Assembly: GCA_003117195.1 (NCBI GenBank)
Contig: BDSI01000073.1
Span: forward strand, 574,759-638,758
DNA length: 64,000 nt
Origin: Eudorina sp. 2006-703-Eu-15
Taxonomy: Eukaryota > Chlorophyta > Chlorophyceae > Chlamydomonadales > Volvocaceae
Reading direction: 5' to 3'
Shown here: piece after piece, positions 1 to 13,800 of the stretch
Position numbering within the stretch: position 1 is the first letter of the stretch
How the letters are laid out: every line of letters starts with the position of its first letter
The notes under the pieces: generated by a model
What the model saw: the letters and a program-made list of their open reading frames with translations, nothing else
What the model was told of the DNA's origin: nothing
Database searches by the model: none
Position numbers and translations under genes: made by a program

Positions 1-620
<620 letters not shown>

Positions 621-1841
621 GGTTGTCCCGGAAACCTAACTGTTTGCAGACGCTTTGCCTCCCTTTTAGGGGCAAGCACAATCAGGTTTGGAAATTCAAG
701 TCCGGACAACACTTTGTATAGTCTATGTTGGCGTTATGTGGACCAAGGTGGAGAGTACGGCAATAAAAAATTGGACGTGTGCACTGGAACAGCCCACGGT
801 CCAACGTGTCTTGCAATTCATTTGTTATAGTTGCACGAAGCAGGATTGCAGTCTGCACGCCATACTTATCTGACCTGTTCTAAGCGAGCCCAAACCGGCA
901 CATTCATTCCTTGGCCGGTTATTTCAATGAATTGAAAATATTTTTACTATGAAACCTGTAAAAGATAATGCACGACTATTGGCGCGACTGACGCAAGGAT
1001 TGCCTGGTCAATGGCGAACAATCGTAACGACCAAGTTTGGAGCTTGCTGCGTGTGGACCATGGACAGCAAGGGCCTGTAGGAGTCCAACAGCAGGTGGGA
1101 ATCCGTCCTTGCTTGGCTGTGGATACATGGCCAGCCCATGTCGCGGCGCGCTGAGCCATACAAAACGGTTTTGGCAAATGCGCTTTGCAATCACCACGGT
1201 AACACCATCCTGTGAATCATATGGTGGCTGTTGACTGTCGAAATACGGGTCAGATGTACGGGGGGGGAGGATGCGGAGGGAATACAGCCCACCACTAAGA
1301 CGCGCGGTCAGGTTCACTCCGTGCGGCACCGACAAACCGCACATTGGCATTAGGGTCGATGGGACCGTTTGGGGATGGCTTGCAGTCACAAACAAACAAG
1401 GGTTAACCAACCCGCGCTGTCGCCGGGTTTGCGTTTGCGGAGGCCGCGGCTGCCGCGGGTCGAAGGCCGGCCGGGCGGTCTACCAGCTGCCTGCCCCCGC
1501 CTACCCGATTCTTCCGGAGGCGCTCCAGGGGACCCTCTTGGACACCGGAGACGCAGCTCCCGCCGTCGATTCTCTGCTGGTAGCGGATTGCGTGGGACGC
1601 GGCTCGTCCCGTCCAAGGCACCCTATGCGGTGGGGGAATGCGGGACCCCGTGCGCCCCTCCCAGCCCCGCAACACACGCGGCGACCAACAAACACACAGC
1701 CGCACACGCCTCTATGCCCCCCCACCCCTGAAGCGGTGGGGCGGCTCCATTCCCGTCCCCGTCAACGCAACCCCCGCGGGGCCCCTGTGACCCCCGCGGC
1801 CCGACCCACGCTGCCGGACCATCTGGCCCAACCCCGCGCAG
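621..1841. promoter_or_regulatory. Divergent intergenic region between DLD and the coiled-coil gene
   Basis: About 1.2 kb between the DLD start codon and the first supported exon of the rightward coiled-coil gene. It should hold both promoters and 5' UTRs, and possibly an unrecognised first exon of the rightward gene around 1.4-1.6 kb. Open frames here have no recognisable protein. No TATA box or defined operator could be assigned. Confidence 0.5.
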
Positions 1842-4800
1842 GCCTCGCCGGGCCATCGATTGCGGGCCGCGTCCGTGGACGGACCGCCCTTTGGCAACAA
1901 CGGCGGCGGGATGATGGTGATGGGCGGCGGCGGGGATCTGCACCCCCGGCCGGCCTGGGCGGACGGGCAGCGCTCCAACCGGCTGCCACCCCTGGAGGTG
2001 AACTGGCCTGTTGGGGGAGGCGGCGGTCCGACGGCAGCTGGGGGAAGGGGCCGTGGTTTGACAGCGGTTTTGACGCGGGGCGGGGCGGGACGGGGCGGGG
2101 AGGGGCGGGGCTACGGGAACGCTGCTCGCTACTGCTCCTCTTCATCGCCGGCGAGGCTCTCCATTACGCGCGTTAGAATCCGTCCGGATAACTCCAGCGC
2201 ATATCAACCAAACCGGACCTGACCTAAATCAACCGAACCGGACGGGCACAAACCAACCCAAACCCATCCACAGGCGGGTCAGCCGCCGATGGGCGGCAAC
2301 CTGGCGATGCTGGAGGGGCTGCCCCCCGCCCGGCCCGCGCCGCAGCCCTACGTCGAGCCCCTGCCGCAACGGTACAGCCCGCCCGGCGGCGGCTCCTTCG
2401 ACGGCGGGGCCGCCTCTCTGCTTGCGTTCAGCGAGCGGCTGGCGGCGCTGGAGGCGCGGGCGGCGGTGGCGGAGCAGCGGGCGATGTCGGCGGAATCGCG
2501 GGCGCAGGGGCTGGAGGCCGTGACCAAGGAGGTAGGAGCTGCGGGGCGAGGCCTAGGAAATTCAGAGGACCAAGGCAACCCGGCCCCAGACAGCACCGAG
2601 CGAGGGTGTCTGAATATTGAAGAGCCCAAGGGACGCTGGGCGAAGGGATGGGAAGGAGGGAGGGAGGAAATGCTTCACGTTGTGTCTTTTCAGTCGTTGA
2701 AATGTGCGTGAGCCCAAGGGCTTGCGGACATTGACCAGCCGCCCGTCAGCAGATGGGACGGAGGCGGGGACCCGACCGGGGAGGTTCCGGAGCGCGGGCA
2801 GCGATGAGGACCTGCGGCCATGGATGGAAGGAGGCTCGTCGGCGTCAATCCGAGCTGGCCTGCAACCTGCAGCGGAGGCGGGCTCAGCCGCAGGATCTGC
2901 TGCAGATTTCAGCGCGTGCCAAGGCTGAACGTGATCAGCGATGGGCGGTCGTAGGCAGTCGTGCGCAGCCATGTCTGGTGGTCAATGCTCGCATCCTGTT
3001 CCCTGTTCTCGAGGGTCGAAAGGTCATTGAACGCGCGCACTACTGTCCCCGCGGATCCTACCATCGCCCACCATCCCGCCCGCCGCCGCCAGGTGAGCCG
3101 CGCGTACGATATTCAGAACCAGCGGCTGGCGGCGGTCAGCGGCGAGCTGGCGAGGGCGGCGGCGGAGCTGAACGACCTGCGGCTGCGACACGAGGGCGCG
3201 CACGCCAATTCGGCGGCGGTGAACCAGCAGGTAGGCGTTTGCCGGAGCAGCACGGTCCATCAGTCGTCGCCGCAATCGTCCGGAACGCTCTCATACGGTC
3301 ATATCCAATCAACCGTGTGCACGCGTGTTTGGGCAAAGTCAACGCGCACATGTGGCTGTGGGTATGTGTTCACCAAGCCACGCACCTCCTCGCCCCCTTC
3401 CTCCTCCTATCCTCGCTCCTCCCTCCCCTCCCGCGACCATCAGAGGGTGTCCCGCACCATCGCTCCTGTGCGTGTTTGTCTTCCTAACCTCCTCTATCTC
3501 CTCCCTCCTCGCTATATTCCTATACTTTCCTATGTTGCCCACTTGACCTCCTGCAAGGGTGCATAGGTGGGTGAATGGCCAAGCACACAGATGAAGTACA
3601 TACAGGTACTCCTCGCTCCTTACCTCGCCCCCTCCCCTCTTCCCCCTTCAGCTGGTGGCCCTGAGCTCGGAGGTGCGCAACCAGGAGGCCAAGCTGGCGG
3701 CGGCGCAGGCGGCGCTGCAGGAGTCGGTGATGATGGGGTCGGAGCTGCGGGGCCAGGTGGGGGCGGGGGCTGGGGAGGGCGGGTGGGTGGGTCGGCAGGC
3801 GGGTGGATGGGTGTTTAGAGAAGAGATCCGCCCGATGGATTTGAGCTGGGTGTCAGCCGGGCGGGAAGCGGCAAGGTGGCGAGTAGCGAGCGAATCGCTT
3901 GGCCGGCGCTTGATGGAGAGCGACGGGTGGTGGGAAGATGGCATGAGGTGATGGTTCAGAAGGTGGCCGGGGCGACGGTTGCGTGGGCAGGTCGGTGAGG
4001 AGCCGGGCCGTAGCGGCATGTGGCTGGGTTGGGCGGGGCTTGGGGTCCCGGCCCCGTGCATCCCATTTCGTGAGCCTCCACTGCCGCGGCCATCCATGAA
4101 GCAGCAACTGGTAGAGCATTTCCTTTCGTTCCAACACCGCCCAGCCCTAACGGCCCAGCGACACCCACCGCCCCTCACCCACCGCCCCACACCCACCGCC
4201 CCACACCCGCCCACCGCCCCACACGCAGGTGGGGATGCTGGGTGACGAGCTGCGCCGCGCGCAGGCGGATCGCGCCGCCGCCCAGGGCGCCATCGAGCGG
4301 CTGGGCAGGGCGCTGGCGGACGGCCAGGCGTTCAGCGCCATGGATGCACGGAGGCAGTTGGACGAGCAGGTAAGGGTCACCGTCACCACCGTCGTCAGCG
4401 CTACTGCTGCCGCCACCACTGTTGCTGCTGCTGCTGCCGGTGCTACTGCTGCTGCTGCTGCTAACACTTCCCTTTGATCGGCAGCCGCTCTACGCTGCTG
4501 CTGCTGCTGCTGCTGCTGAATCGCTTAGTCCTGACACCACCGCTGCTGGTACTGCTCCTGCTGCTGCTGCTGCTGTGGGTGCTACCCCTGCCGCCAGGGC
4601 GCCGCCTTCCGCGCCGAGCTGGTGCGGCGGCAGCAGGCCCACATGGAGGCCATGGCGGGGCTGAACCGGGAGGTGGAGGGCTACCGGGCGGAGGCGGCGG
4701 CGGCGGGGCAGGCGCTGCACTTGGCGGTGGACAGGCTCAACGCGAGGTGCGGGGGAGACGGCGAGCACCCGCGGAGGTGGTTGGCTGCGCTGCTAGTGTT

Positions 4801-7800
4801 CGTGGGCAGGCAGGCAGGCAGGCATGGTTACAGGCAGGCAGAGCAGGAGTGCGGGTGACATATGCAAGGGGCATAGCCCGGGGATGCCCGTATGCCACAC
4901 AGCCGGATGGGTGGGTGTGTATAATAGGAAACTGAGCTGCGAGAAGCGAAGTCCAGCGTAACAGGCGATGTAGGTGTGTGTGTATGCGTGTGTCATTATC
5001 GAGGGAAGGCAGCGTGCATGATGTGTACAGCCATGAACCCGCCCGCCATGAACCCGCCCGCCCGCCCGCCCGATGTGATGTGCGTGTCGTTATCGAGGGA
5101 AGGCGGCGTGCGTAATGTGTACAGCCATGAGCCTGCGTCCGAGGGAGGTTGAGGGCTGGTTGGATGAGGAGGAAGGGTAGGGAAGGGAGGGTACAGGAAA
5201 TTGGTGGACAGATTGAAGCTGCGCTGGGAAGGGAGGGTATAGGAAAGGGAGGGGAGGGAAGGGAGGGGAGTCCCGACTGAAGAGTACACCCGGCGGATCT
5301 CAACCTCGTGAGATGACCTACCCCTGTATCTCCCGCACCCGTGTTCGTTTCTGGGTTTATTTGTTTGTTCTTATCTCCCGCGCCCCCTTCTTCGTACGGC
5401 GGCGGACGTCGCCCGAACCGCAACCCCCACCCCGGTGCAACCCAGGATCCACGGCGAGGAGGCGGCGCTGGACCGGCTGCGCTCCGAAACCGCCGCCGCG
5501 GCAGCCGGCGAGGCCGCCCTCATCGGCAACCTGCGGGGCCAAGTGGGCGAGCTGCAGGCGCTGCTCAGCGTGAGTGGGGCCCGCGCAGGGGGCTGGGCGC
5601 TGGGAACTGACCCGCGCAGGGGGCAGGGGGCAGGCGCTGACCCGCGCAGGGGGCAGGGGGCATGGGTGCCATGGCCGCCAGGTGCAGGGGCCAAGGATTG
5701 CCAGCGCCGCGCAGGGCAGGGGCCGGAGTCCGCCAGGGCTGGACAGCTCCTACGGTAACCCCCGGCATCCTGGCGTGCGGGGCATCGGCAAGCGCGCTCC
5801 CGATCAGGGTCTACCGTACCCGCAGCCTGGGGTAATCGGGGACGGGGCAGCTGGCGGACAGGGGTATCGGGAATTGGTAGGCATTGTCGAACCGCGCTGC
5901 AGCCCCAGAGCTGGCGGAAGTGGGCGGGAACACCCACGGATGCTTGAACGTTGACACATCGACCCGGAGGCAGCTCCGAAGCGCGGCACTGGCACATGGA
6001 ATTCGTCACCGCGCGACCTCCCGCTTGCCCTTCCCTGACCTCATCCCCTACCCGCGCCCCCCCCCGCCCCCCGCTTGCTCCCGCTGCAGGGCATGACGCA
6101 GCAGCTGGCGGCCGAGCAGGCGATGCGGCGGCAGGACACGGCGGCGCTGGACACCAACATGAAGGCCATGGAGGGGGCGCTCATGCAGGCGCAGGTGTGC
6201 GCCCCGGACCCAAGGGGCGGGGGGTATAGGAAACTGGTGGACATCTTCAAACAAGAAGGGGGGCTGGGCGCGGATGGAGAGGCAAGATTGGTCAGGCCGA
6301 CTGCGACGAGGGGCCGCACGGGGTACCGTATGTGGGTGCGCCGGGTGTGGGGCTGTTCCGCAGGCATGCCCCCACGGCTGCTGTTGGCGTCACCACGGCT
6401 GCTGTCAGCGTCGCGCACCGTCATTACTTGTTGTGTAGGTTGCGGTTCTCTACCGCGGGCTCGGACAACATCACGGCCCCTCCACCGCCACCACCACCAA
6501 CACTACTACCACCACGCACCACCCCGATGCGACCGACCCGAACACACACATCTATCCGCCCAACCGCCCAGCCCATCCCCTCGGCCCGTCCCTTCCAACC
6601 ACCGGTCCACCACGGAACCCTCCCACCCGATCGCCCCGACCCCTCTTCAGGTCGCTCGCCCTTGCTTTCAATATTGTACTACTCATTATTTGTTACAAGT
6701 TATTTCGTTCGAATCACACTAACGGCCAACCCAACCACCCAACCACCTTAACCACCCCACAGGACCAGGTCGTCCGGCGGACCGTGGCGCTGCTGGAGGG
6801 CAAGGCGGGTCAGCTGATGCGGGCGCTGGCGGATGTGGACGCGGGGGCGCAGATACGGGATGAGGAGGCCCGGACGAGGGGCGAGCAGCAGCTGGGGGCG
6901 TTCGTGAAGGTGGGTGGGTAGCGGGGGTGGGCGGGTCGGTGGGTGGGGGATGGCTTGGTGGATGGCTTGTTGCGGGTCGGGGGTTTAGAGAGACATACTG
7001 GGTGGCAAGAGGGTGAGATGAGCTTGGCGGTGCAGGGATGTACGGGGTGGGAAGAGGGTGGTGAGCTGGGCGAAATGAGCGGCGGTGCGGTGCAATGGGC
7101 GCGCAACGACGCGCGGCCGTCCAGACAACTGGGGGCAGGCCTCTGCCCTCTGCTCAACCCTGAAAGGTGAAGCTGCGAGGAAGCTGACCAGCTGCCCAGC
7201 TGCAGCTGCAGCGCCTCTGGGGATGGTCTTTAGGGTTACGATACGATGTGCCTTTGCGGTCCCCAATGCGGGACGCGACCCGCCGCCCGTGTACCGAGCG
7301 ATGGCCGGCCCACAGCCCGGGCTTGCCCGGGCTTGTGCCCGGGTGTGCCCGAGCTTGTTTTCCGGGTTTATCTCTTTTTCAGTTTAACCCCCACCGCCCA
7401 CCGCCAACCCTCGCAGGCCGCCGCGCGGAACGAGAAGGTGGGGCTGGAGCGGATGATGATGCTGGAGGGCGCCCTCAGGCAAGTACTGGACCCCAGTAGC
7501 AGCCGGAGGGGGGAGGAGGGTAAAGGAGGGTGCCCACACCGCCTTCCGCCCCCCGCCCAGCCCCTACCTCGCGTCTCACACTTCCGGAGCCTGGCCCGTT
7601 GCGGATGGTCCGACTCATCTACTCTAGGCCCATGGCACATGCATGCCACGTGCGTGCGCGCCTCTGGCCCGACCCAGTCAGGTCCGACCCAGTCAGGTGC
7701 GACCCAGTCAGGTCCGACGCGGCCCTTGTATCGCCCGCCTTGTCCCCGCTGCCGCTCTCCGCCTGCGACCCCCCTTCGCAGTTCTGTTTGGTGGTCCGGG

Positions 7801-10800
7801 CGGGTTTCTTTGCTAAGCACGCAGCTGTTCATGAACACGCCCTCCCTCGCGGTCCGCTCGCCCTCAGGGACATCGCCACCGCCAGCAGCGCCAGTCTGGA
7901 GGCGCTGCAGCAGCGACTGGACCAGGGCCTGGCGCAGGTGGGAGGGAGGGAAAGGGAGCGGACAGGCAGGGAAGGGGATGGGTACAGCGGGCTTCGAGCT
8001 CAGCCCGTGGCGTAGGAAGCTGCGAGGAAGCTGTCAACTGAGGAGTCTGGTATGGGTATCCGCCCTATCCGCCTGGTCTACCTTTCCAGGGCGGGGACCC
8101 CGAAGCGGGGATCAGGGCGTGGGGGCGGGGTGACTCGCGGTTTCGCAGTCTCGATTGACACGGTGGGAGCTGGGAGGGGGAGGACGACACCCTGTTGCCG
8201 GGATGATCGCCTTGCGTGCATGTCAAACCAAATCCGCAATCACCTTGCTTACCCCGCCCTGCCCACGCCATGGCCCGCGGGCCCGTCCACCGGACTGCTC
8301 CGAGGTCGCAGGTCGCGGCCGCGGTGGACGCTGCCCGCGCCACCACGGAGGACCGCGAGGCGGGTCTGCGCACCCAGATCAACGGGGCACTGCAGAAGAT
8401 CCGGGCGTACGCGAGGGACATGGAGGTGCGATGAGGAAGGCTTGTTGAGAAAAGAAAAAGGAAAAGAGGAGGGGTGCGCGTGTAGGTAGGGGTGTTCAAA
8501 CTATGAAACACGCCCAACCCATACCGGTTGCCAACACACTGACAATAATAAGCTGCAAATGAGAAGTGCAGCATAAGGCTTGGAAATGCAGCATAAGGGT
8601 CTTACTTAAGGTAGCCAACGCGACCCCAACGCCACCCCAACGTGCTCCAATCCAACCCGCCCCACCCTGCGCCATCCTCGAGACCCCGACGCACTCCACC
8701 CCAACCCCGAACACACCCGCGCGCCGCGCAGGAGTCCCTGGAGCAGGAGCGGGTGAAGCTTGAGGAGGTGGTCAAACTGGAGATCCGCGCCCGACAGCAG
8801 TCCAGCGAGTCGCTCAAGGAGGCCATCGACGAGGTGGCGGTCAAGGTACGACAGTACGACAGTACGGACACTTGTGCACCTGCTGTACATGTACAGCGTT
8901 GCTGCCGGGGTATTAAAATGACATCAGCCGGGACCCGTCCAGCGAGAAACAGAGAGCGGGTTCATGCCCATGTGCGTGTGTGTGTTTCGATGCGCGCGTG
9001 TTTCAGTGAGGACACCCGCCCGACCCAAATCAGTTGCCAACACGGTATCCTTACATGGTTTACCTGCAAATAAGCAAACTCAACAATGGAAGGCGATGCA
9101 CCTGTGTGCAACGGCGTGTTCATTTGGGGTTTGGCCTTCCAACTCCTCGAAACCCACACCTTCCCCTGCGCGACAGCTCGCCTCTTCACCCCCTCCCCCG
9201 CCCGTTTTCCGTACGACACAGGTCCAGGCCGTGGACGGAGGGCTCCTCAAGGGGTTCGAGGTACGGCGTCAATGACCCCGTGGGGAGGGCCCCAGTGCAG
9301 CGACCGTTTGTTCGGTTTGTTCGGGTTGGGGCATTCGGTCTCACCGAAGACAGGGAGAAAGTTGCGGCTGACGTGCGATTTCGGCGGACCAACGACCCGT
9401 CGGTCGATAACATCCCCTCCCGACCGCCCATGCGTCTGTGTCCTGCAACTCCCTGTGGGCACCCACCCGCCTCTGTCCCCCTTTTCGGTGTTACCTCCTC
9501 TCTCCCCCCCCAGGAGTTCAAGAACAAAATGACGGAGGACCTGACGACGCTCCGAAACACGGTCGCGGGCCACGGCCGGGACCTGTCAGCGCTGCAGTCC
9601 GCCGCCGCGGCCGCGGGGCGAGAGCTGGAGGGCCTGCAGCGGCGGGCGGAGCAGGTAAGGGGGGTGGGATGGGCACCCGTGTGTGAGTGTGGGGTGTAGG
9701 AGGGAGGGGCTGGGGTGCAGGGGGATGGGGCATGGGGCGGCCCTGCGCGTGAGGATGGATGGGCTTTGCGTGTGTGTTGATCGGTGGGCAGGGCAGGAAT
9801 GCGTGTCATGCAATGGGCATGGTAGTGCCCAACGGTCGCCCGTCTGTGTGTCTGTGTGTCTGTGTGTCTGGGTGATTTAAATACAGAAGAGTACCTCGCA
9901 CCGACCATGCTTAACACCTCGTGCCCTCTCGCCCCCCGGCCATCCCACCACCCGCCCTCCCCACATCGTGTTTTTCATCATGTTCTGCTCCCATGACGTG
10001 TCTCCCATGGGTAGGTCTATCTGCTGGGTCCGGTCAGTAGGCATGTTTTTCATTCCATCCGCCCCCAGCTGAGCTTGGTTTTTCAAAGCCCCGAAACCGC
10101 CGACCCCTTTTCCCCCTCGTCCCACAGATCTCCTCGGATCTGCAGCAGGAAGCGGCGGACCGGAAGAAGGGCTTCCAGGACCTCAGGCACTGCTGCGACC
10201 AGAGCCAGGTACGGCGCCGGTACGACGCGAGGTCGCAACCAACCCCCCTTCCCCCGCCCGGGCGCTGGGGTTGGGGCCGTGAGGAGCCGGGTTGGGGATA
10301 GCGGTGCGCCGCACGGCGTCGGCGCGCCAGCAAGTGCTTGGAGCGGGGCCATGTCGCCGCTACTAGCAGCCCCCAGGAACGCCTTTGAGCAGGAATACCC
10401 ACAAACCCCAAAATTCCCTGGCCCGGGTCAAACACTCACCCGCCCGTCCATCTTCCAATCCCCCATCCGTCTGCCTATTGAGACGCGCACTGAGGTGTAT
10501 GTCCTTTCCTCCTCCGCTTCCCGCTTCTCGCCTCCCGCCCCCTTTACCCCACGCACACACCCCCTACACACACGCACACAAACGCGGCGCACATCCACAC
10601 GCCGGGGTGCTTCTCGCCGAACACACGGGGTCGGCCGCGCAGCTGGCTGAGGAGGCTCTGCGGCAGGAGGTGGGAGAGCTGACCCGCTCCACGGACAGGC
10701 GGTTCGCGGCGGCGGACGCGGAGGCGGAGCGGGTGCGGCAGCGCATGGCCAAGGACCGACAGGACCATGACGCTCTGGAGGGGCTGGTGCAGGTGCGTGG

Positions 10801-13800
10801 CTGCTGGATGGGGTGAAAACGAAAAACAGCCCAGACACACCCAGCCCTGCGACGAATCCTTACTAACAAACGCACCAAGCCGTACGCCACACACACACCC
10901 CTTGGGAGGGGGCGCCTGGGTGGGCTCCTTGTTACATACACACCTTCGCGGCTCAGTTCTCTTTTACACACACCTCCCCCCTCCTCCGTCCGGACCGCAG
11001 GTGCACAGCGACGTGTTCGTGGACGTGCAGCACAAGCTGACCTCCCTGGACCAGCGGGCCAAGACGCAGGAGGCCAACCTCACCAACGCGGTGGAGGACA
11101 TCAACGAGCGGATGGAGGCGGCGGCCAAGAGGTGCGGGCCCGGTTGCCCGTTACCGGGAATCCTGCTTGCAGCCCTCCCTTGCCGATCTTTCCCTCCCTC
11201 CCTCCCTTCCTCCCGCCCTGAAATGTCTACCAATGTCCTGTATCCCTCCCGCCCTGCCCTGCCCTGCCCTGCCCTGCTCCGCCTATCCTACCCTGCCCTA
11301 CCTGGCCACCCCGCGCCGCAGCGCCGCCAAGGAGGCCGCGGACCAGCGGGCCTCGCTAGCCGCGCTGTCGGAGCGCACCGACCAGCGGCTGGCCGAGGCG
11401 GCGGAGGCCACGGAGGCTCTGGGCAAGCTGATGGACGCCAAGATGGATCGCAACCAGAAGGTGCTGGAGGACGTCTTGGCGCAGGTGGGGCCGAGGGACG
11501 GGGTGAAAGGGGCGGAAAGGGGCTGAAAGGGGCAGGGCGGCCGAAAGGGGCAAAGGGGCTGAAAGCGGCGGAGCGGCCGAAAGGGACGAAGGGGGCTAAA
11601 GGGGCGAAGCTTAAACCTTGGGCGATGTGGGTGCATCCTTGGGGTTCGCATTCGTTGTCTACTTCGTGTATGTCTGTCTATATGTCTGTCTGTCTGCCCG
11701 CCCGGCTGTCCGGTGGGTGCACGCCGGGCCCGATCACGAACCCGATGTTCCCATCCACCCCCGCCCCCTTCTTCATTCCCGTCATCATCGCCCCTCCCCT
11801 CACGGCCCTGCAGTACCAGGAGGAGACCGCCTCCTCGCTCAACGAGCTCACTGTCCGCACCGAGGAGCTGCAGCGCATGCTGGAGGACGAGGTGAGGTCG
11901 TACTGCCGTACCGCTGCGCACAAGTAAATGGATCGCAGGGCTTCCGGGCGCAGCTTTTGCCTTCGCCACCAACCCGCCCAAAACGAACTCCCCCAATCCC
12001 ATCCTGCGGTCCGACCCAGATGACACACATTTGCATTAGAGCGCGTTCGAGGGTTTGCCTGGCACCATCACTGCATAACATGAATGCCGCCTGCTCGATA
12101 AAATGTTCCTCCTGTCGTACCTGTTGTACGGCGCGGCCCCATCTCAACGTCTGTTCGGCCCCCCTCCATCGCGTGTCGTGAAAACAAAAAAATCATTCAG
12201 GTCGCCACGTTGGACGAGCATATCGAGAGCAAGGTCAAGTCCCTGGACGACAAGTTCACGTCGGCTCTGGAGGTACGAACTTCGGAAGAGCGGGATGCCG
12301 CGGAGGCGCGGGAAGCCGAAGTCGCGAAGACGGCGGCGGATGCGCTGGCGGCGGAAAGGGAGGCGAGGGAGGCGGCGGTGGCCGCCCTCGAAGCGCGTGT
12401 GACAGACGAAAGAGAAGAAGCTCAGCAAAGAGAGGCTAAAGTCGCGGAGGACGCGGCAGCTGCGCTGGAAGAGCGCGCGGCAGCGGAGCGGGCAGCGGCG
12501 GAAGCGCGGGAAGCAAAGGTCGCGGAAACGGCGGCGGCGGCGCTCGAGGCGCGGGCGGCGGCGGAACGCGCGGCGGCGGAGGAGAGGGAGGCGAGGATTG
12601 CGGCGGAGGCGGCGGCGGGCCTTGAGGCGCGGGCGGCAGCGGAGCGGGCAGAGGCGGAAGCGCGGGAAGCCGTGATAGTGCAGCAGCTGAACAAATTCAA
12701 AGAGGTACGCCCAACCCAACCAACTCAACCAACCCAACCGACCCAACCAACAAACCGACCCAACCAACCCCGCCCGCCGCCTGGGGGTCGTCGGAAGCCC
12801 GCTCCGCCTCTTCCGTACTCAGCTCCACATCGGAACCTCCCGACCGGCCCCACATAAGCTGGCCCACATCAATGTGCAGCGCCTTTTGATGCGGAAGCCC
12901 TCAGCAAACTGCCGTACGTCGCGAGGGAGACCCCATAGGAGACCCCATAGATGAAAATCAGGCGGTATATAGATGAAGATCCGCGACCATGGAAGTCCCG
13001 TACACGAAATCTGATTACAGGAGATCCTAAAAGAGATCCCGTTTTGACGATCCACTCACGGGGCCGCTTCATACGATCCCGACTGGAGTTCGCCACAGTG
13101 AACCATCCATGGTTTGCTAATAGCTTAGATGTCTCGGGCGGTTTGCTTGAATACCCCGGACGGAATCCACTGTCGCCATCGGACGCCTTCAGCGGGCAGG
13201 CACTCCTAAACCGGCATAGGGACAGGCATATAAAGACACCGTTGTGAGGGCGATTCGCGACTGAGCGGAGCAGGCTGGGATTAACGTGTAGGGGTTTGGT
13301 GACTTTGTGGTGGTGTACGCAGTCCACCGCAGCTCCCTCAATGCTCAATCCCCTCCTCCCCGGCCTCCCTCTCACCCTCCCTGGCGTCCCCTCCCTGCGA
13401 ATGAACAGGAGACTAACGAGGCCCTCACCACCTCGTCGGCAGCCAACGCCGCCGCCTTGGCCGCCCTGGCAGCTGAGATAGCCTCCCGATCCAAGGTGGG
13501 TGTCGGTCCGGGTGGGTGTGGGGTTAGGGTGTGTGTGTGTGGTTGGGTGTGGGGTTAGGACAGATGGGTGTATGGTTAGGATGGGTGGGTAGGTACCCGA
13601 GTGGTTGCGGGGTTGGAGTAGGTGGGCGGGTGGGTAGGTGGGCGGGTGGGTAGGTGGGCGGGTGGGTAGGTGGGCGGGTGGGTAGGTGGGCGGGTGGGTA
13701 GGTGGGCGAGTGCGGCTGCTGCGCCTTGGGCGCCATCTGAAGCCTACCAGGAAAGCTGGCCCAGTGGACTGCTTGGGCGCCTGCTGGGTAGCCTTCTGCG

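Noticed and set aside
1271..2176. A 301-codon open frame upstream of the coiled-coil gene
   Set aside because: GC-rich frames stay open by chance on several overlapping strands here. It crosses the good donor at 1998, and the supported exon (1842-1997) is read in a different frame.
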